Positions 1 through 9,024 of a stretch of 64,000 nt of DNA are shown one piece after another; within the stretch, counting starts at the first letter, position 1; each line of letters begins with the position of its first letter. Under the pieces are notes generated by a model. That model searched no databases, was not told the origin of the DNA, and saw nothing but the letters and a program-made list of their open reading frames with translations. Location of the stretch: contig NZ_CAWLFA010000001.1 in NCBI RefSeq assembly GCF_963860125.1, positions 2,418,001 through 2,482,000 on the forward strand, given 5' to 3'. The translations under genes were made by a program, and so were the position numbers. Source of the stretch: Picosynechococcus sp. PCC 7002. GTDB taxonomy: Bacteria; Cyanobacteriota; Cyanobacteriia; Cyanobacteriales; MRBY01.

Positions 1-255
1 GCCTATGACCCGATTGTGTCCCAAAATGGCATTAGTCAAGGTCTTTCGGGCGTCCTGATTGAAAATAGCCCAGAAATGTTAGCAGATACCTGTGATGCTC
101 TGGTTTTAGTCACGGACTGGCAAGAATTTTTGCACCTCGACTATGGACAGTTAGGCGATCGCCTCCAAAATCGGTTGATCATCGATGGCCGGAATTTCCT
201 CGACCGAGACGCCCTCGAAGCCCTGGGGTTCCGCTATGTGGGCATTGGCCATTAA
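1..255 (+). CDS. UDP-glucose 6-dehydrogenase family protein, C-terminal fragment
   Basis: The window opens inside a gene in frame 1, with no start visible; the stop is at 253-255. The 84 visible residues match the C-terminal UDP-binding domain of UDP-glucose/GDP-mannose dehydrogenases. Typical features are an AYDP opening, the ALVLVTDW.EF stretch and a closing LIIDGRN..D motif followed by a GF.Y.GIG end. The family oxidises UDP-glucose to UDP-glucuronate for exopolysaccharide. The catalytic Cys and Rossmann domain would lie upstream of the window. Substrate (UDP-glucose or another sugar nucleotide) cannot be fixed from this tail. Confidence 0.85.
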   Translation, partial: AYDPIVSQNGISQGLSGVLIENSPEMLADTCDALVLVTDWQEFLHLDYGQLGDRLQNRLIIDGRNFLDRDALEALGFRYVGIGH

Positions 256-418
256 GTGTTTTAAGCTTCAGAGCCTGTTTATAAAGAAAAAATTAAATCA
301 AGACTGGATAAGGGATTTGGCTTCATTCGTCGCCATGTAGATCAAGCGTCCTACATCGCTTAAGACCATTATTTCGCGGTAGATATAGCCGCTTAAGATT
401 TACTTTATAAATCCCCTC

Positions 419-1645
419 TCAAGTTGAGGTTTGTGACATCAGTTCTGTGGCGGTTTCGCGCATGGCGAGGGCAATATCCTGTAAATCTTCTCGGTTCGTG
501 AGGTAAGTATCTAGGGCATTCATCGGATCGAGGGATTGACCAATGCCCAGTTCCGGTAGACGGGGCCGGGACAGTTGGCTCACCAGTTCCGCTTGAATGG
601 AAGCTTGGTGGGCGGCTTTGAGGGCTTTTCTGAGGGCACGTTGGTCGATGAGTTCTGTTTGTTCGGGGCGAATTTTGTAGATGAGACGGACAACGGTATT
701 GGTGATCGAAACCTGTGCAATTTCGTTGAGAATCGCAGTTTCTGGCTCGTCTGCGTCGCTCACATCGATTTTAATCGTGCGGAACGCCCGGGCCGGGAGG
801 GGCACAAATTCCCAATCCGCTTGACCTTTACGGAGGTTGATTAAAACATAGCCCTTTGCTTCTTTTTCCTCGCTAAAATCAACCCGTTCAATGCTGCCAG
901 GATAGATAATCGGGGGATCATTGCTGGGGTTGAGGTTTTGGTGGCGGTGCACATGGCCGAGGGCCACATAATCGAGTTCGGAACGGTTCAGAAAAGCCAC
1001 AGGAATATTAAAGCCTTTGCCCACAGCGAGGAAGCGCTCGGCCCCTAAGTTGGCGCGGTCGGCCATGAGATGGCCCACCAGGATCGCGGGAATTTCGGGA
1101 TTGAGGCGACGAATTTCGGCTTCGAGGATCGGTTCGAGTTTTTGGAGCAGGATCTGATGGATTTCGTTGAGGGTTTTGCCTTCGGTTTGTTGCCGGGTGA
1201 GGAGGGTGGCTTGGTTCAACCAGGGCAGGGTAATGATTTGCAGGGGGCCTTTGGGCAGTTCGAGAGTGTGGGTGCGGAGGTGATCGCCCACGATAAAACC
1301 AGGCACCGCCAGGGTGCGATAGATATTTAAACTAGCGCCCCCATTGCCTTGGGAATATTGGTCATGGTTGCCGACGACAAGCACCGCCGGGATATTGTGG
1401 GCGACGAGGCGGCGAAATTGGCCCGCAAAGGCTTCGTGGATGTAGGGGGCGGGGGTGGCATCGGGGAAGGCATCCCCAGCAAAAATAACAAGGTCTACGG
1501 GGTCGGCGATCGCCCGGTCGATACAAAGCCCCAGGGTCTGCTCAAAATCTTCGAGACGGGAATTGAGGCCGGTTTCTGGGTTCACCCGACCATGGGAAAA
1601 ACCGCTGCCCATATGGATATCGGCGAAGTGAAGAATTCTGAACAT
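419..1645 (-). CDS. sbcD: SbcD-like DNA repair exonuclease (metallophosphoesterase)
   Basis: A 408-residue calcineurin-type phosphoesterase related to SbcD/Mre11. Metal-binding motifs are visible in order: FADIH near residue 8, FAGD near 55, GNHDQ near 93, and later VGHLMAD and GHVHRHQ. The SbcCD complex degrades hairpin and blocked DNA ends. The partner ATPase SbcC is not in this window. The gene is divergent from the GH19-like gene, with about 80 bp between the starts. The length is normal for SbcD-type proteins. Some homologues are annotated only as DNA repair exonuclease. Confidence 0.85.
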   Translation of the reverse strand: MFRILHFADIHMGSGFSHGRVNPETGLNSRLEDFEQTLGLCIDRAIADPVDLVIFAGDAFPDATPAPYIHEAFAGQFRRLVAHNIPAVLVVGNHDQYSQGNGGASLNIYRTLAVPGFIVGDHLRTHTLELPKGPLQIITLPWLNQATLLTRQQTEGKTLNEIHQILLQKLEPILEAEIRRLNPEIPAILVGHLMADRANLGAERFLAVGKGFNIPVAFLNRSELDYVALGHVHRHQNLNPSNDPPIIYPGSIERVDFSEEKEAKGYVLINLRKGQADWEFVPLPARAFRTIKIDVSDADEPETAILNEIAQVSITNTVVRLIYKIRPEQTELIDQRALRKALKAAHQASIQAELVSQLSRPRLPELGIGQSLDPMNALDTYLTNREDLQDIALAMRETATELMSQTST

Positions 1646-1726
1646 GGTGGCGGTAGTTTGGATGGCCTAATTTTTGATTTCTTACAATGGAAGGCGATCG
1701 CCCCTCCCATCACCCCCAATCATAAT

Positions 1727-3205
1727 ATGAAGCGTCACCGTGAGTCCGCCACCACTGTCTGTGAACGTCCCTCCCTCAAACGCCCCCGGCAACTGCAATG
1801 CCAGGCGATCGCCAACGATGATGTGGGTTATTTGCAAGCTTTTTTGCAGGCCGCCGGATTTTTACCCCGTTCAGCGGTGATTGACGGCATTTTTGGGCGC
1901 ACCACGGAAGCGGCGGTGCGGTCATTTCAACGGGCGAATAAATTGCCGAAAACGGGCACCGTTGATCCCCGCACCTGGCGAACCATTGAACGTTACCAAC
2001 AATTATTTTTAGCTTCTCCCGCGACGGCTGAACCTCCCTCCGAACAGGCCCCGGAACCCACTTCCTTTTTGCAACAAGATCGGCCCGAAAAGCTTCTGTT
2101 GCGCCGGGGGGCTGGCTTTGAAATTTCGCCCCAACAGCAGGCCGTATATTACCTGCAAAAATTGCTGCAACGGGGTCTATTTATCCCAGAAACGGCCAAG
2201 CTGGACGGAAAGTTTGGTCGGCAAACAGAAAATGGCGTGAAATTTTTTCAGGTGCGCCAAAAACTTGTGGCCGATGGGATTGTGGGGCTGTCCACCTGGG
2301 AAGCTTTGGAGAAATTCGTTTGGGATCAAGAGGCGATCGCCAAAAAATATGCTGATTTGCAACATTTTGCCAGTGGGGAATTTCAAGCCAGTGACCGCAA
2401 ATATCCCATCCTTCACTTGGGCGATGGTTTAGCGACGCCTCAACTCCACGCCTCGGTGCGCTATTTACAACGCTTGTTGCAGCGGCTGCTGTCCCTGGAG
2501 CATTTTCCCATTGATGGTCACTTTGGTTCCCAAACCGAACAGGCGGTTAGACGCTTTCAGATGATTGCAGAATTAACCATTGATGGCGTCGTTGGTGCTC
2601 AAACTTGGATGACGCTTTTGAATCAATGGGTGGAAGTTTATTTGCCCCTACGCCCCCTCAAAAGCTATGGCGATCGCCTGATTGCCTCCCTAGAAAATCA
2701 TCCCCATCAGGATGCCGCCCGCAAAACGATCCCGATGCTTCTAGAAACCTGCCAACGTTGCGGGATCATCGAACCGACCCAGTTGGCCTATATCCTTGCT
2801 ACGGCGGGCCATGCAGGCGATTTTGGTGCCAGTCTTGTGGAGCCGACCCCAGACCCAAACCTCGAAAGTCGTCGTGATTTGGGGAATATCCAACCGGGTG
2901 ACGGGCTGCGCTACCAGGGGCGGGGCTTCGTAAAAATTGCCGGTCGGTTAAACTATACCCGGTGGGGCGATCGCACCGGCGTTAATCTCGTCGATCACCC
3001 AGACTTTGCCGCTGAAACCCATCTCGCGGCGATCATCTTAGTGCTGGGGCTGCGCGATGGTTCGTTTACGGGTCAAAAATTAGACGATTACCTCAATGGC
3101 GATCGCCAAGATTTTTACCATGCCCGGCGCATTGTCGCTGATCTCGATCCCGCCGCCGAAATAATTGCCCAATCTGCCATTGATTTCCTCAAGGTACTCC
3201 ATTGA
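1727..3205 (+). CDS. Triple peptidoglycan-binding protein with GH19-like (chitinase/lysozyme-type) domain
   Basis: I chose the ATG at 1727, giving 492 residues. The frame stays open further upstream but would run over the divergent sbcD start. Three peptidoglycan-binding type 1 repeats are visible, each with a (I)DG.FG..TE.AV..FQ pattern and a closing G.(V/L)...TW, near residues 32-90, 130-195 and 230-300. The C-terminal part, about 320-492, resembles GH19 lysozyme/chitinase domains: AYILATAGH, then GDGLRYQGRGF and TGRxNY-like text. The usual HE(S/T)G catalytic motif reads HAGD, with Ala363 where Glu is expected. It may bind peptidoglycan without cleaving it. No clear signal peptide is present. 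The stop overlaps the next gene by 4 bp. Confidence 0.8.
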   Translation: MKRHRESATTVCERPSLKRPRQLQCQAIANDDVGYLQAFLQAAGFLPRSAVIDGIFGRTTEAAVRSFQRANKLPKTGTVDPRTWRTIERYQQLFLASPATAEPPSEQAPEPTSFLQQDRPEKLLLRRGAGFEISPQQQAVYYLQKLLQRGLFIPETAKLDGKFGRQTENGVKFFQVRQKLVADGIVGLSTWEALEKFVWDQEAIAKKYADLQHFASGEFQASDRKYPILHLGDGLATPQLHASVRYLQRLLQRLLSLEHFPIDGHFGSQTEQAVRRFQMIAELTIDGVVGAQTWMTLLNQWVEVYLPLRPLKSYGDRLIASLENHPHQDAARKTIPMLLETCQRCGIIEPTQLAYILATAGHAGDFGASLVEPTPDPNLESRRDLGNIQPGDGLRYQGRGFVKIAGRLNYTRWGDRTGVNLVDHPDFAAETHLAAIILVLGLRDGSFTGQKLDDYLNGDRQDFYHARRIVADLDPAAEIIAQSAIDFLKVLH

Positions 3206-4044
3206 AACAGTTACTCAACCTCCTAATTCCCGAACCTAAAAAAGCCCAAGTGGGCCTCCCCCGCCGCCGTAAAAAAAGCAAAGTTAAAATTAAGACCGCC
3301 GCTGAAATTGCAATTATGCGACAATCGGCGCGGATTGTGGCGACCGTCCTCAAGGAAATGAGTGAGATTATCAAGCCAGGGATGACGACCCTCGAAGTGG
3401 ATACCTATGCTGAACAGCGGATCCGAGAATTAGGCGCAACGCCCAGCTTTAAAGGATATTACGGTTTTCCCGGTTCCATCTGCATCTCGATCAACGATGA
3501 AGTTGTCCATGGCATTCCCCGGGCCGATAAACGCATCCACCAAGGGGACATCGTGAAAGTCGATACGGGTGCATTATTTAATGGTTATCATGGCGATTCT
3601 TGTATTACCGTCGGCGTTGGCAAAAAGATCAAACCGGAGGCTAAACGATTAATGCAAGCGGCTGAAGAAGCCCTCTATAAAGGGATTGAACAAGTAAAAG
3701 CAGGCAATACGCTCCTGGATATTGCTGGGGCCGTCGAAGACCATGTCCACAGCTATGGCTACCAGGTGGTGGAAGACTTTACGGGCCATGGGGTCGGTCA
3801 AGCGCTCCACGAGGAACCATCGGTGTTTAATTTCCGCACCCGCGACCTGCCCAATGTCGTCCTAGAAGCGGGCATGGTGCTGGCCATTGAACCGATTGTC
3901 AATGCCAAAACAAAAGAAACCATCACCCTCGAAGATAAATGGACGGTGATCACCCCCGATAAGTCCCTGTCGGCCCAGTTTGAACATACGGTGCTGGTGA
4001 CGGAAACGGGCTACGAGATTCTCACGGATCGCAATCTGGTGTAA
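3202..4044 (+). CDS. map: Methionine aminopeptidase type I
   Basis: It removes the N-terminal Met from nascent proteins. The 280-residue product has all five metal ligands and the catalytic His: His103 (EVVHGIP), Asp121 and Asp132 (VDTG..NGYHGD), His196 (TGHGVG), Glu230 (AIEP) and Glu261 (FEHT). The first 30 residues are a basic extension (RRRKKSKVK) ahead of the usual IKT..EI..MR start. The start here is TTG at 3202, overlapping the previous stop (TTGA). A GTG at 3250 is an in-frame alternative. The overlap suggests translational coupling with the GH19-like gene. Confidence 0.93.
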   Translation: MKQLLNLLIPEPKKAQVGLPRRRKKSKVKIKTAAEIAIMRQSARIVATVLKEMSEIIKPGMTTLEVDTYAEQRIRELGATPSFKGYYGFPGSICISINDEVVHGIPRADKRIHQGDIVKVDTGALFNGYHGDSCITVGVGKKIKPEAKRLMQAAEEALYKGIEQVKAGNTLLDIAGAVEDHVHSYGYQVVEDFTGHGVGQALHEEPSVFNFRTRDLPNVVLEAGMVLAIEPIVNAKTKETITLEDKWTVITPDKSLSAQFEHTVLVTETGYEILTDRNLV

Positions 4045-4087
4045 TTACCCAAAAAGCGAAAAAACTCAATACAATGGGCGGCAATGT

Positions 4088-5425
4088 GTGTGGAATGTTG
4101 GTATGTTTTTTCCCTTCTTTGTTGCCCAAGCGCCGCCCCCAGTTGAAATTGTGCGTCCCCAGGAAGTACGGGTTTTACCGGGACAGCTAGACCAAACCCC
4201 TGTGTTTAATAGCAACAGCCCAGAAAAGGTGTTGGGGGAAGGGATTCTACTGTCCACATTTCCGGCCACTGGCAAAACCCATCCAGATGCCCACCTCGAT
4301 TTTGCCTTTTCGGGACGCTTTGATCTGTTTGCCCACCACGTCGCCCAGGGTTCTCCGGAGGATCTACGCAGCCTACATATTGGGGCGATCGCCTACAATC
4401 CGAGTGATCAACCTGTTACCCTTTATTTTCTGAATGGGGCTAGTTATTTAAGTCAACCGGATGCCCCTTTTATTGCCCTTGATCCCCAAGTGCCGAATCC
4501 GAGGGGAAATGTCTACGCCGGGCCGGGCAGCCGGGTAATGGATAATCTGCTGCGTCGCCGTCTCCAGGAACAGTTCCCGAAGCAGTTGACCATCGCCCCC
4601 CAGAACTACCAGATGATTTTTGATCTGCCGATTCCGGTGCGGGAATTGGAGCCTCCCCTCAATGGTCGCTCGACCTATTTGGAACTAACGAGCACTGGCC
4701 CCGTTTATGTGGCAAGTTTAGCCCTCTTTGAAAAGCCCGATGGCCAAGGTGATTTCCGGCCTCCTACCCTGGCAGAATGGCAAGCACTCTTAGAAACCGG
4801 GGAACTCTCTAGCCCGCGCGATCGCGAACCTACAGTGCCCGGTGCCCCAGGGGGATTAATCTATGGTCGGGTGGCTGGCGTTTCTGAAGGCAGCACTTGG
4901 AAAACCCAAATTTATGACAGTCCCACCTGGGATCTCACCATTCCTGCCCCAGGGGAAGCCTTTTCCTATGGCATCAGCACCCTCGTCGGCGGCACCCATA
5001 GCACGGGCCAAATCCAAACGGCAGAAATGTTGCGCCGCTATCCGGATACCGCCTATGCTGCCCACGGCAACTATGGGGTGCTCTATGATTTGACGCTGCC
5101 CCTCCACAATCCCACTGGGGCAACCCAAACCGTGGCGATCGCCCTTGAAACGCCCATTAAACAAGATGCTACGGATGAAGCATTGCGCTTTTTTGAGCCC
5201 CTGCCGACGGCGACCTTTTTCCGGGGGCCAGTGCGGGTCAACTACAAAGATGATACGGGCCGTTTGCGTACCGACTATTTCCACCTGGTGCAAAAGCGCG
5301 GCCAAGCTGGGGAACCCCTCGTCACCCTGGAAATGCCCCCAGGCGATCGCCGTTTGGTGAATATCCAACTGCGCTATCCTCCTGATGCGACGCCACCTCA
5401 AGTTTTAACCGTTAAAACCCAATAA
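4088..5425 (+). CDS. DUF3370 domain protein, probably exported
   Basis: A 445-residue protein recognised as the cyanobacterial DUF3370 family, of unknown function. The N-terminus (FFPFFVAQAPPP) is a short hydrophobic run followed by a Pro-rich stretch, so it may be a shortened export signal. The start is uncertain: GTG at 4088 or ATG at 4103, and neither has a clear Shine-Dalgarno. The body has many beta-strand-like segments and a PVFNSNSPE stretch. It sits between map and the convergent chlN, separated from chlN by a terminator. Confidence 0.75.
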   Translation: MWNVGMFFPFFVAQAPPPVEIVRPQEVRVLPGQLDQTPVFNSNSPEKVLGEGILLSTFPATGKTHPDAHLDFAFSGRFDLFAHHVAQGSPEDLRSLHIGAIAYNPSDQPVTLYFLNGASYLSQPDAPFIALDPQVPNPRGNVYAGPGSRVMDNLLRRRLQEQFPKQLTIAPQNYQMIFDLPIPVRELEPPLNGRSTYLELTSTGPVYVASLALFEKPDGQGDFRPPTLAEWQALLETGELSSPRDREPTVPGAPGGLIYGRVAGVSEGSTWKTQIYDSPTWDLTIPAPGEAFSYGISTLVGGTHSTGQIQTAEMLRRYPDTAYAAHGNYGVLYDLTLPLHNPTGATQTVAIALETPIKQDATDEALRFFEPLPTATFFRGPVRVNYKDDTGRLRTDYFHLVQKRGQAGEPLVTLEMPPGDRRLVNIQLRYPPDATPPQVLTVKTQ

Positions 5426-5451
5426 AAAAAGAACCATCGTCTTGATGATTC
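5424..5451 (-). terminator. Intrinsic terminator for chlN
   Basis: On the minus strand an 8-bp stem (GAATCATC/GATGGTTC, one G-U pair, 5-nt loop) is followed by seven T. It lies 30 bp past the chlN stop. The same hairpin may help end the convergent DUF3370 transcript, but its plus-strand T-run is poorer. Confidence 0.7.
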
Positions 5452-5482
5452 TCTTTGTTGAGCACTCAAATTGTGGTGTTAT

Positions 5483-6901
5483 TCAGGTGAGCACTTCTTC
5501 GCGGACTAACTTATCCCAGCCCAAATCCTTGAGGTTTGTATTACGGCGTAGGGGGCGCGTGACCAGTTCGAGAATATCCCGCGCATTGGTAAAACCGTGA
5601 ATCTGGGCAAAGGTAAATTCCACTGACCACTTCGTATTGATCCCGCGCGCTTCCAAGGGATTCGCATGGGCCATCCCCGTAATCACCAAATCTGGTTGCA
5701 GAGCATTAATCCGCTGAATTTGGTTGTAATTGTCGGGTTTTTCAACAATTTTGGGGATCGGCGTTCCCATTTCTTGGCAGGTGCGGGCGAGGAAATCCAG
5801 TTCTGCTTTTTGGTAACGCTTGTCCATGTAGGGAATGCCAATTTCAGCGACGGTCATACCACAGCGAATTAGGAACCGAGCAAGGGAAATTTCGAGTAAG
5901 TTGTCCCCCATAAAAAAGACCGATTTGCCGCGAATGAGCTGGAGATAGTCTTCTAAACTCTCCCAGATTTGTGCTTCCCGTTCTGCCAAGCCCTGGGGTT
6001 CGATCTCCAACACGGAGCAAATTTTCTCAACCCAGGCTCTGGTACCGTCGGGGCCAATGGGGAAAGGAGCACCCACGAGCTTACATTTGCGACGACGCAT
6101 CAGGGTAGTGGCAGTGCGGCTGAGAAATGGATTCACTCCCGCCACGTAATAGCCTTCTTGCACAACGGGTAATTCTGTATAGAGCTTGGTGGGGAGCCAA
6201 CCAGAGACTTTAACGCCCTGCTTCTTCAGTTCGTGTTCTAGGTTTGCCGCCACGGGATCGGGTAAAGAGCCAAACAAAATTAAGGGATGATGCTCTTTTT
6301 GTTCTGTGGCCACAGGGGGCGCTTCTTCTTTTTTCTTGAGGCCCAAATTCAAAAGTTTTTGGAAGCGAGTGGCGGCAGCGGCATCTTCTTCTTTTTCTTT
6401 TGCTGGGGCCGGGGGTTCGCTGGGACAACGGTTCGCCATTGCTGCGAGGACGGTATCTTCACCTTGGGTGAAAGCATAATCTAGGCCATTGGCACGGGCA
6501 ACCACGATGGGAATGCCGATTTCTTCTTCGAGGCGCGGCGAAAAGCCTTCGAGATCCATTTTGATAATCTCGGTGGTGCAGGTACCGATAAAGACAATCA
6601 CGCTGGGATTGCGATCGCGTTTAATTTGTAGACAGAGCCGTTTGAGTTCGTCGTAATCGTTGAGTTGGGCAGAAATATCACCTTCTTCGAGTTCGGCCAT
6701 GGCGTAGCGGGGTTCGGCGAAGATCATCACGCCCATGGCATTTTGCAAGAAGTAGCCGCAGGTTTTGGTGCCGATGACTAGGAAAAAGCTATCTTCAATT
6801 TTCTGATAAAGCCAAGCGACACAACTAATCGGACAAAAGGTGTGGTAATTGCCTGTTTCGCAATCAAAGGTTAAGTTCGGGGTTTCTTGAGCAACGGTCA
6901 T
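5483..6901 (-). CDS. chlN: Light-independent protochlorophyllide reductase subunit N
   Basis: A 472-residue ChlN, one half of the NB catalytic component of dark-operative protochlorophyllide reductase (DPOR). The N-terminal region carries the conserved cysteines that ligate the NB [4Fe-4S] cluster: the CETGNYHTFCPI segment, then GTKTCGYF. GTCTTE follows. A Lys/Glu/Ala-rich insert near residues 170-205 is low in complexity. The start MTVAQETPN at 6901 fits the family better than an upstream Met at 6940. It is the last gene of a chlL - DUF5331 - chlN run; chlB is not in this window. Confidence 0.95.
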   Translation of the reverse strand: MTVAQETPNLTFDCETGNYHTFCPISCVAWLYQKIEDSFFLVIGTKTCGYFLQNAMGVMIFAEPRYAMAELEEGDISAQLNDYDELKRLCLQIKRDRNPSVIVFIGTCTTEIIKMDLEGFSPRLEEEIGIPIVVARANGLDYAFTQGEDTVLAAMANRCPSEPPAPAKEKEEDAAAATRFQKLLNLGLKKKEEAPPVATEQKEHHPLILFGSLPDPVAANLEHELKKQGVKVSGWLPTKLYTELPVVQEGYYVAGVNPFLSRTATTLMRRRKCKLVGAPFPIGPDGTRAWVEKICSVLEIEPQGLAEREAQIWESLEDYLQLIRGKSVFFMGDNLLEISLARFLIRCGMTVAEIGIPYMDKRYQKAELDFLARTCQEMGTPIPKIVEKPDNYNQIQRINALQPDLVITGMAHANPLEARGINTKWSVEFTFAQIHGFTNARDILELVTRPLRRNTNLKDLGWDKLVREEVLT

Positions 6902-7018
6902 AAAAATTTTCCTAAATAGATTTGCAAATAGCTTTGGCAATGGTGAATTAGAAATGGGGTGACACGATTGTTGCTCAGGGGATGCCCCCCAAAGAAATGA
7001 AGGGCAAACGGTGAGAAA

Positions 7019-7372
7019 TTATTCGGTGGGTAAAACGGTTGGGCTTGGGGGCGTAATCATTGGCTTTGCTGCCGCTCCTTTTTCCTCTAGGTTTCGGAGT
7101 TCCAAGAGTGGGTCAAAGTTTAGCCCTAAAACATCAACAATCGTGTCAAAATTCGCTTCAACTAAAGAAAACAAATAAAGACTTTCGGCGAGGCGGGGTT
7201 CCTTGGCGCTGATGGCACCGAGAATCACGGAACCTTGGGGGCGGCGGCCACCGTCGGGGGTCGCCACAGATTCGCCGCGATCCATCAGGATATTTAGCCA
7301 GTCTTGGTTATTTTCAAAATAATCTAGCCATTTGGTTTTGATGCTGGGTTTAATTTGCTCGAAAAAGCTCAC
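7019..7372 (-). CDS. DUF5331 small protein of the DPOR operon
   Basis: A 117-residue soluble protein lying between chlL and chlN on the same strand. The start is GTG at 7372 (reading V/M-SFFEQIKPS), chosen because an AGGAGAG ribosome site sits just upstream and homologues begin at this motif. An upstream Met at 7417 is less likely. I recognise the cyanobacterial DUF5331 family. No catalytic motif is visible; the C-terminus is Pro-rich (ITPPSPT). Placement inside the DPOR operon suggests a role linked to dark chlorophyll synthesis, but this is inference. Confidence 0.75.
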   Translation of the reverse strand: MSFFEQIKPSIKTKWLDYFENNQDWLNILMDRGESVATPDGGRRPQGSVILGAISAKEPRLAESLYLFSLVEANFDTIVDVLGLNFDPLLELRNLEEKGAAAKPMITPPSPTVLPTE

Positions 7373-7555
7373 AATACTTACTCTCCTCGTAAATCCACTG
7401 CAAGGGTTGTTTGACATTGGCGATCGCCTTTTTTGATCATTAGTGCCGTTTAGGGCGATCGCCTCTATTTTGAAGCAAAATTTAACCCATGAGGACGATC
7501 CAGGTGAACGATTGTCGGATCAGCGATTTCGAGACCAAGCCCAGCATCCTCTGGC

Positions 7556-8422
7556 CTAGACCATCATCAGATCCAGCTCATCCTCCTGGGTCTTTTCGAC
7601 GGGCGGATTGAGATAATAATCCGAGAGCAAACTAAACAATTCCCGATCCGAAGCTTCGCTGGGCACAACTCCCTCTGGAGCCGCTAATACTTGATCAGCA
7701 ATATTGAGATAAAAATCACAGACATAATCCAACATCGAGTCCCCTTCTGCCATCTCAAAGAGGGTCTTTCCCTTCACCCGCGACACCCGGATATCTTCGA
7801 TCAGGGGCAACACTTCCAGCACAGGCATCGGCACATGGCTTACATATTTTTCGATCAAATCCCGCTTCGAGGTGCGGTTCCCAATTAAACCAGCCAGCCG
7901 GAGGGGGTGCGTCCGGGCTTTTTCTCGCACAGAAGCCGCAATGCGATTCGCCGCAAACAATGCATCAAAGCCATTGTCCGTCACGATCAAACAGTAGTCT
8001 GCATAATTGAGTGGTGCCGCAAAGCCCCCACAGACCACATCTCCCAACACATCAAACAAAATTACATCGTATTCATCGAAGGCATTGAGTTCTTTGAGGA
8101 GTTTGACCGTTTCCCCGACCACATAACCACCGCAGCCAGCCCCAGCCGGCGGCCCGCCTGCTTCCACGCAATCAACGCCGCCATAGCCTTTGTAAATAAC
8201 ATCCTCCGGCCAAATGTCTTCGTAGTGAAAATCTTTTTCCTGGAGAGTATCGATGATCGTCGGGATCAAAAAGCCCGTCAAGGTAAAGGTGCTGTCATGC
8301 TTGGGGTCACAGCCAATTTGGAGAACCTTTTTACCGCGTTTGGCGAGGGCGACGGAAATATTACAACTGGTGGTAGATTTGCCGATGCCACCTTTGCCGT
8401 AAACCGCGAGGGTCATTGTCAT
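7556..8422 (-). CDS. chlL: Light-independent protochlorophyllide reductase iron-sulfur ATP-binding protein
   Basis: A 288-residue NifH-like ATPase that feeds electrons from ferredoxin to the ChlN-ChlB component. The P-loop GKGGIGKST is at about residues 9-17. The two cluster cysteines are visible in the AGGPPAGAGCGG and DVLGDVVCGG segments. It is first in the chlL - DUF5331 - chlN run and is followed by about 185 bp before the DUF5331 gene. The start ATG at 8422 has a second in-frame ATG two codons later. Confidence 0.96.
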   Translation of the reverse strand: MTMTLAVYGKGGIGKSTTSCNISVALAKRGKKVLQIGCDPKHDSTFTLTGFLIPTIIDTLQEKDFHYEDIWPEDVIYKGYGGVDCVEAGGPPAGAGCGGYVVGETVKLLKELNAFDEYDVILFDVLGDVVCGGFAAPLNYADYCLIVTDNGFDALFAANRIAASVREKARTHPLRLAGLIGNRTSKRDLIEKYVSHVPMPVLEVLPLIEDIRVSRVKGKTLFEMAEGDSMLDYVCDFYLNIADQVLAAPEGVVPSEASDRELFSLLSDYYLNPPVEKTQEDELDLMMV

Positions 8423-9024
8423 GGGATTGCGTGCTCCTAAAAAATTCCGTTAGCTGCATTATTGGCAATCCTTGGGGGAATGGAAAGGTGCGACTGTTTG
8501 GGATTTAGCGTTCAAACAGACCTAAAGAGACTTAGAGTTTTTATAAAACTTTTAAAAGCCTAAAAATCACTCAAAACTGCGATAAAAACTTTTTAGATTC
8601 TATTTATATCTTTGTTTTATATAAATAAAGACAATAAACAAAAAATGGATTTACAAATAAACCTGAGTATAAATACGGGGTCTGTCCAAAAAGGCGATCG
8701 CCAAATCTGATGCCCCCACACAATCCCCGCAGTAGGTGAATCGCCCTCCATAGACGAAAGCCAGCTTCTGTTTTTTGTGAAATCTGAGATTCAAAACAAT
8801 GTTTGTGGCAACGATCCTTCTGGACTACCCCAGGCATTTGCTAACGAAACGTAAATTTTTCGCTGTTTGATACAAAACGCAACCTTGCCAAATATTAGGC
8901 AATAAAAAAGACGACCACCTCATAGGGCAGAACGTCTATTTCACTGGACGGCGATCGCCTCACACAAACGTCGTAGAGTACTACGTTGCCGTCATGTTGA
9001 AACGTGGAAAAGGTCAAAAAAAAT
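8423..9024. other. Intergenic region between def and chlL
   Basis: About 600 bp with no convincing gene. Bases 8520-8640 are very AT-rich and are the likely chlL promoter area. Bases 8904-8937 hold a probable def terminator. Bases 8968-8990 contain a small imperfect hairpin (AACGTcGTAG...CTACGTT). One HIP1 site is present at each end of the middle section. A 77-codon open frame at 8604-8837 on the minus strand has no family signature and no ribosome site. Confidence 0.6.
8904..8937 (-). terminator. Probable terminator after def
   Basis: On the minus strand AGACG pairs with CGTCT around a 19-nt loop with a further CC/GG pairing, followed by six T. The outer stem is short, so this is tentative. 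It lies about 90 bp past the def stop and would separate def from chlL. Confidence 0.4.

Noticed and set aside
256..418. Short minus-strand frame (about 23-33 codons, ...YREIMVLSDVGRLIYMATN...)
   Set aside because: The peptide looks protein-like, but there is no good start codon or ribosome site. It may be a decayed gene end; evidence is too thin.
4856..5401. 181-codon antisense frame inside the DUF3370 gene
   Set aside because: Shadow of a supported gene, with no motif.
8604..8837. 77-codon open frame on the minus strand in the def-chlL gap
   Set aside because: No ribosome site, no family signature, odd composition and a position inside the likely chlL promoter area.
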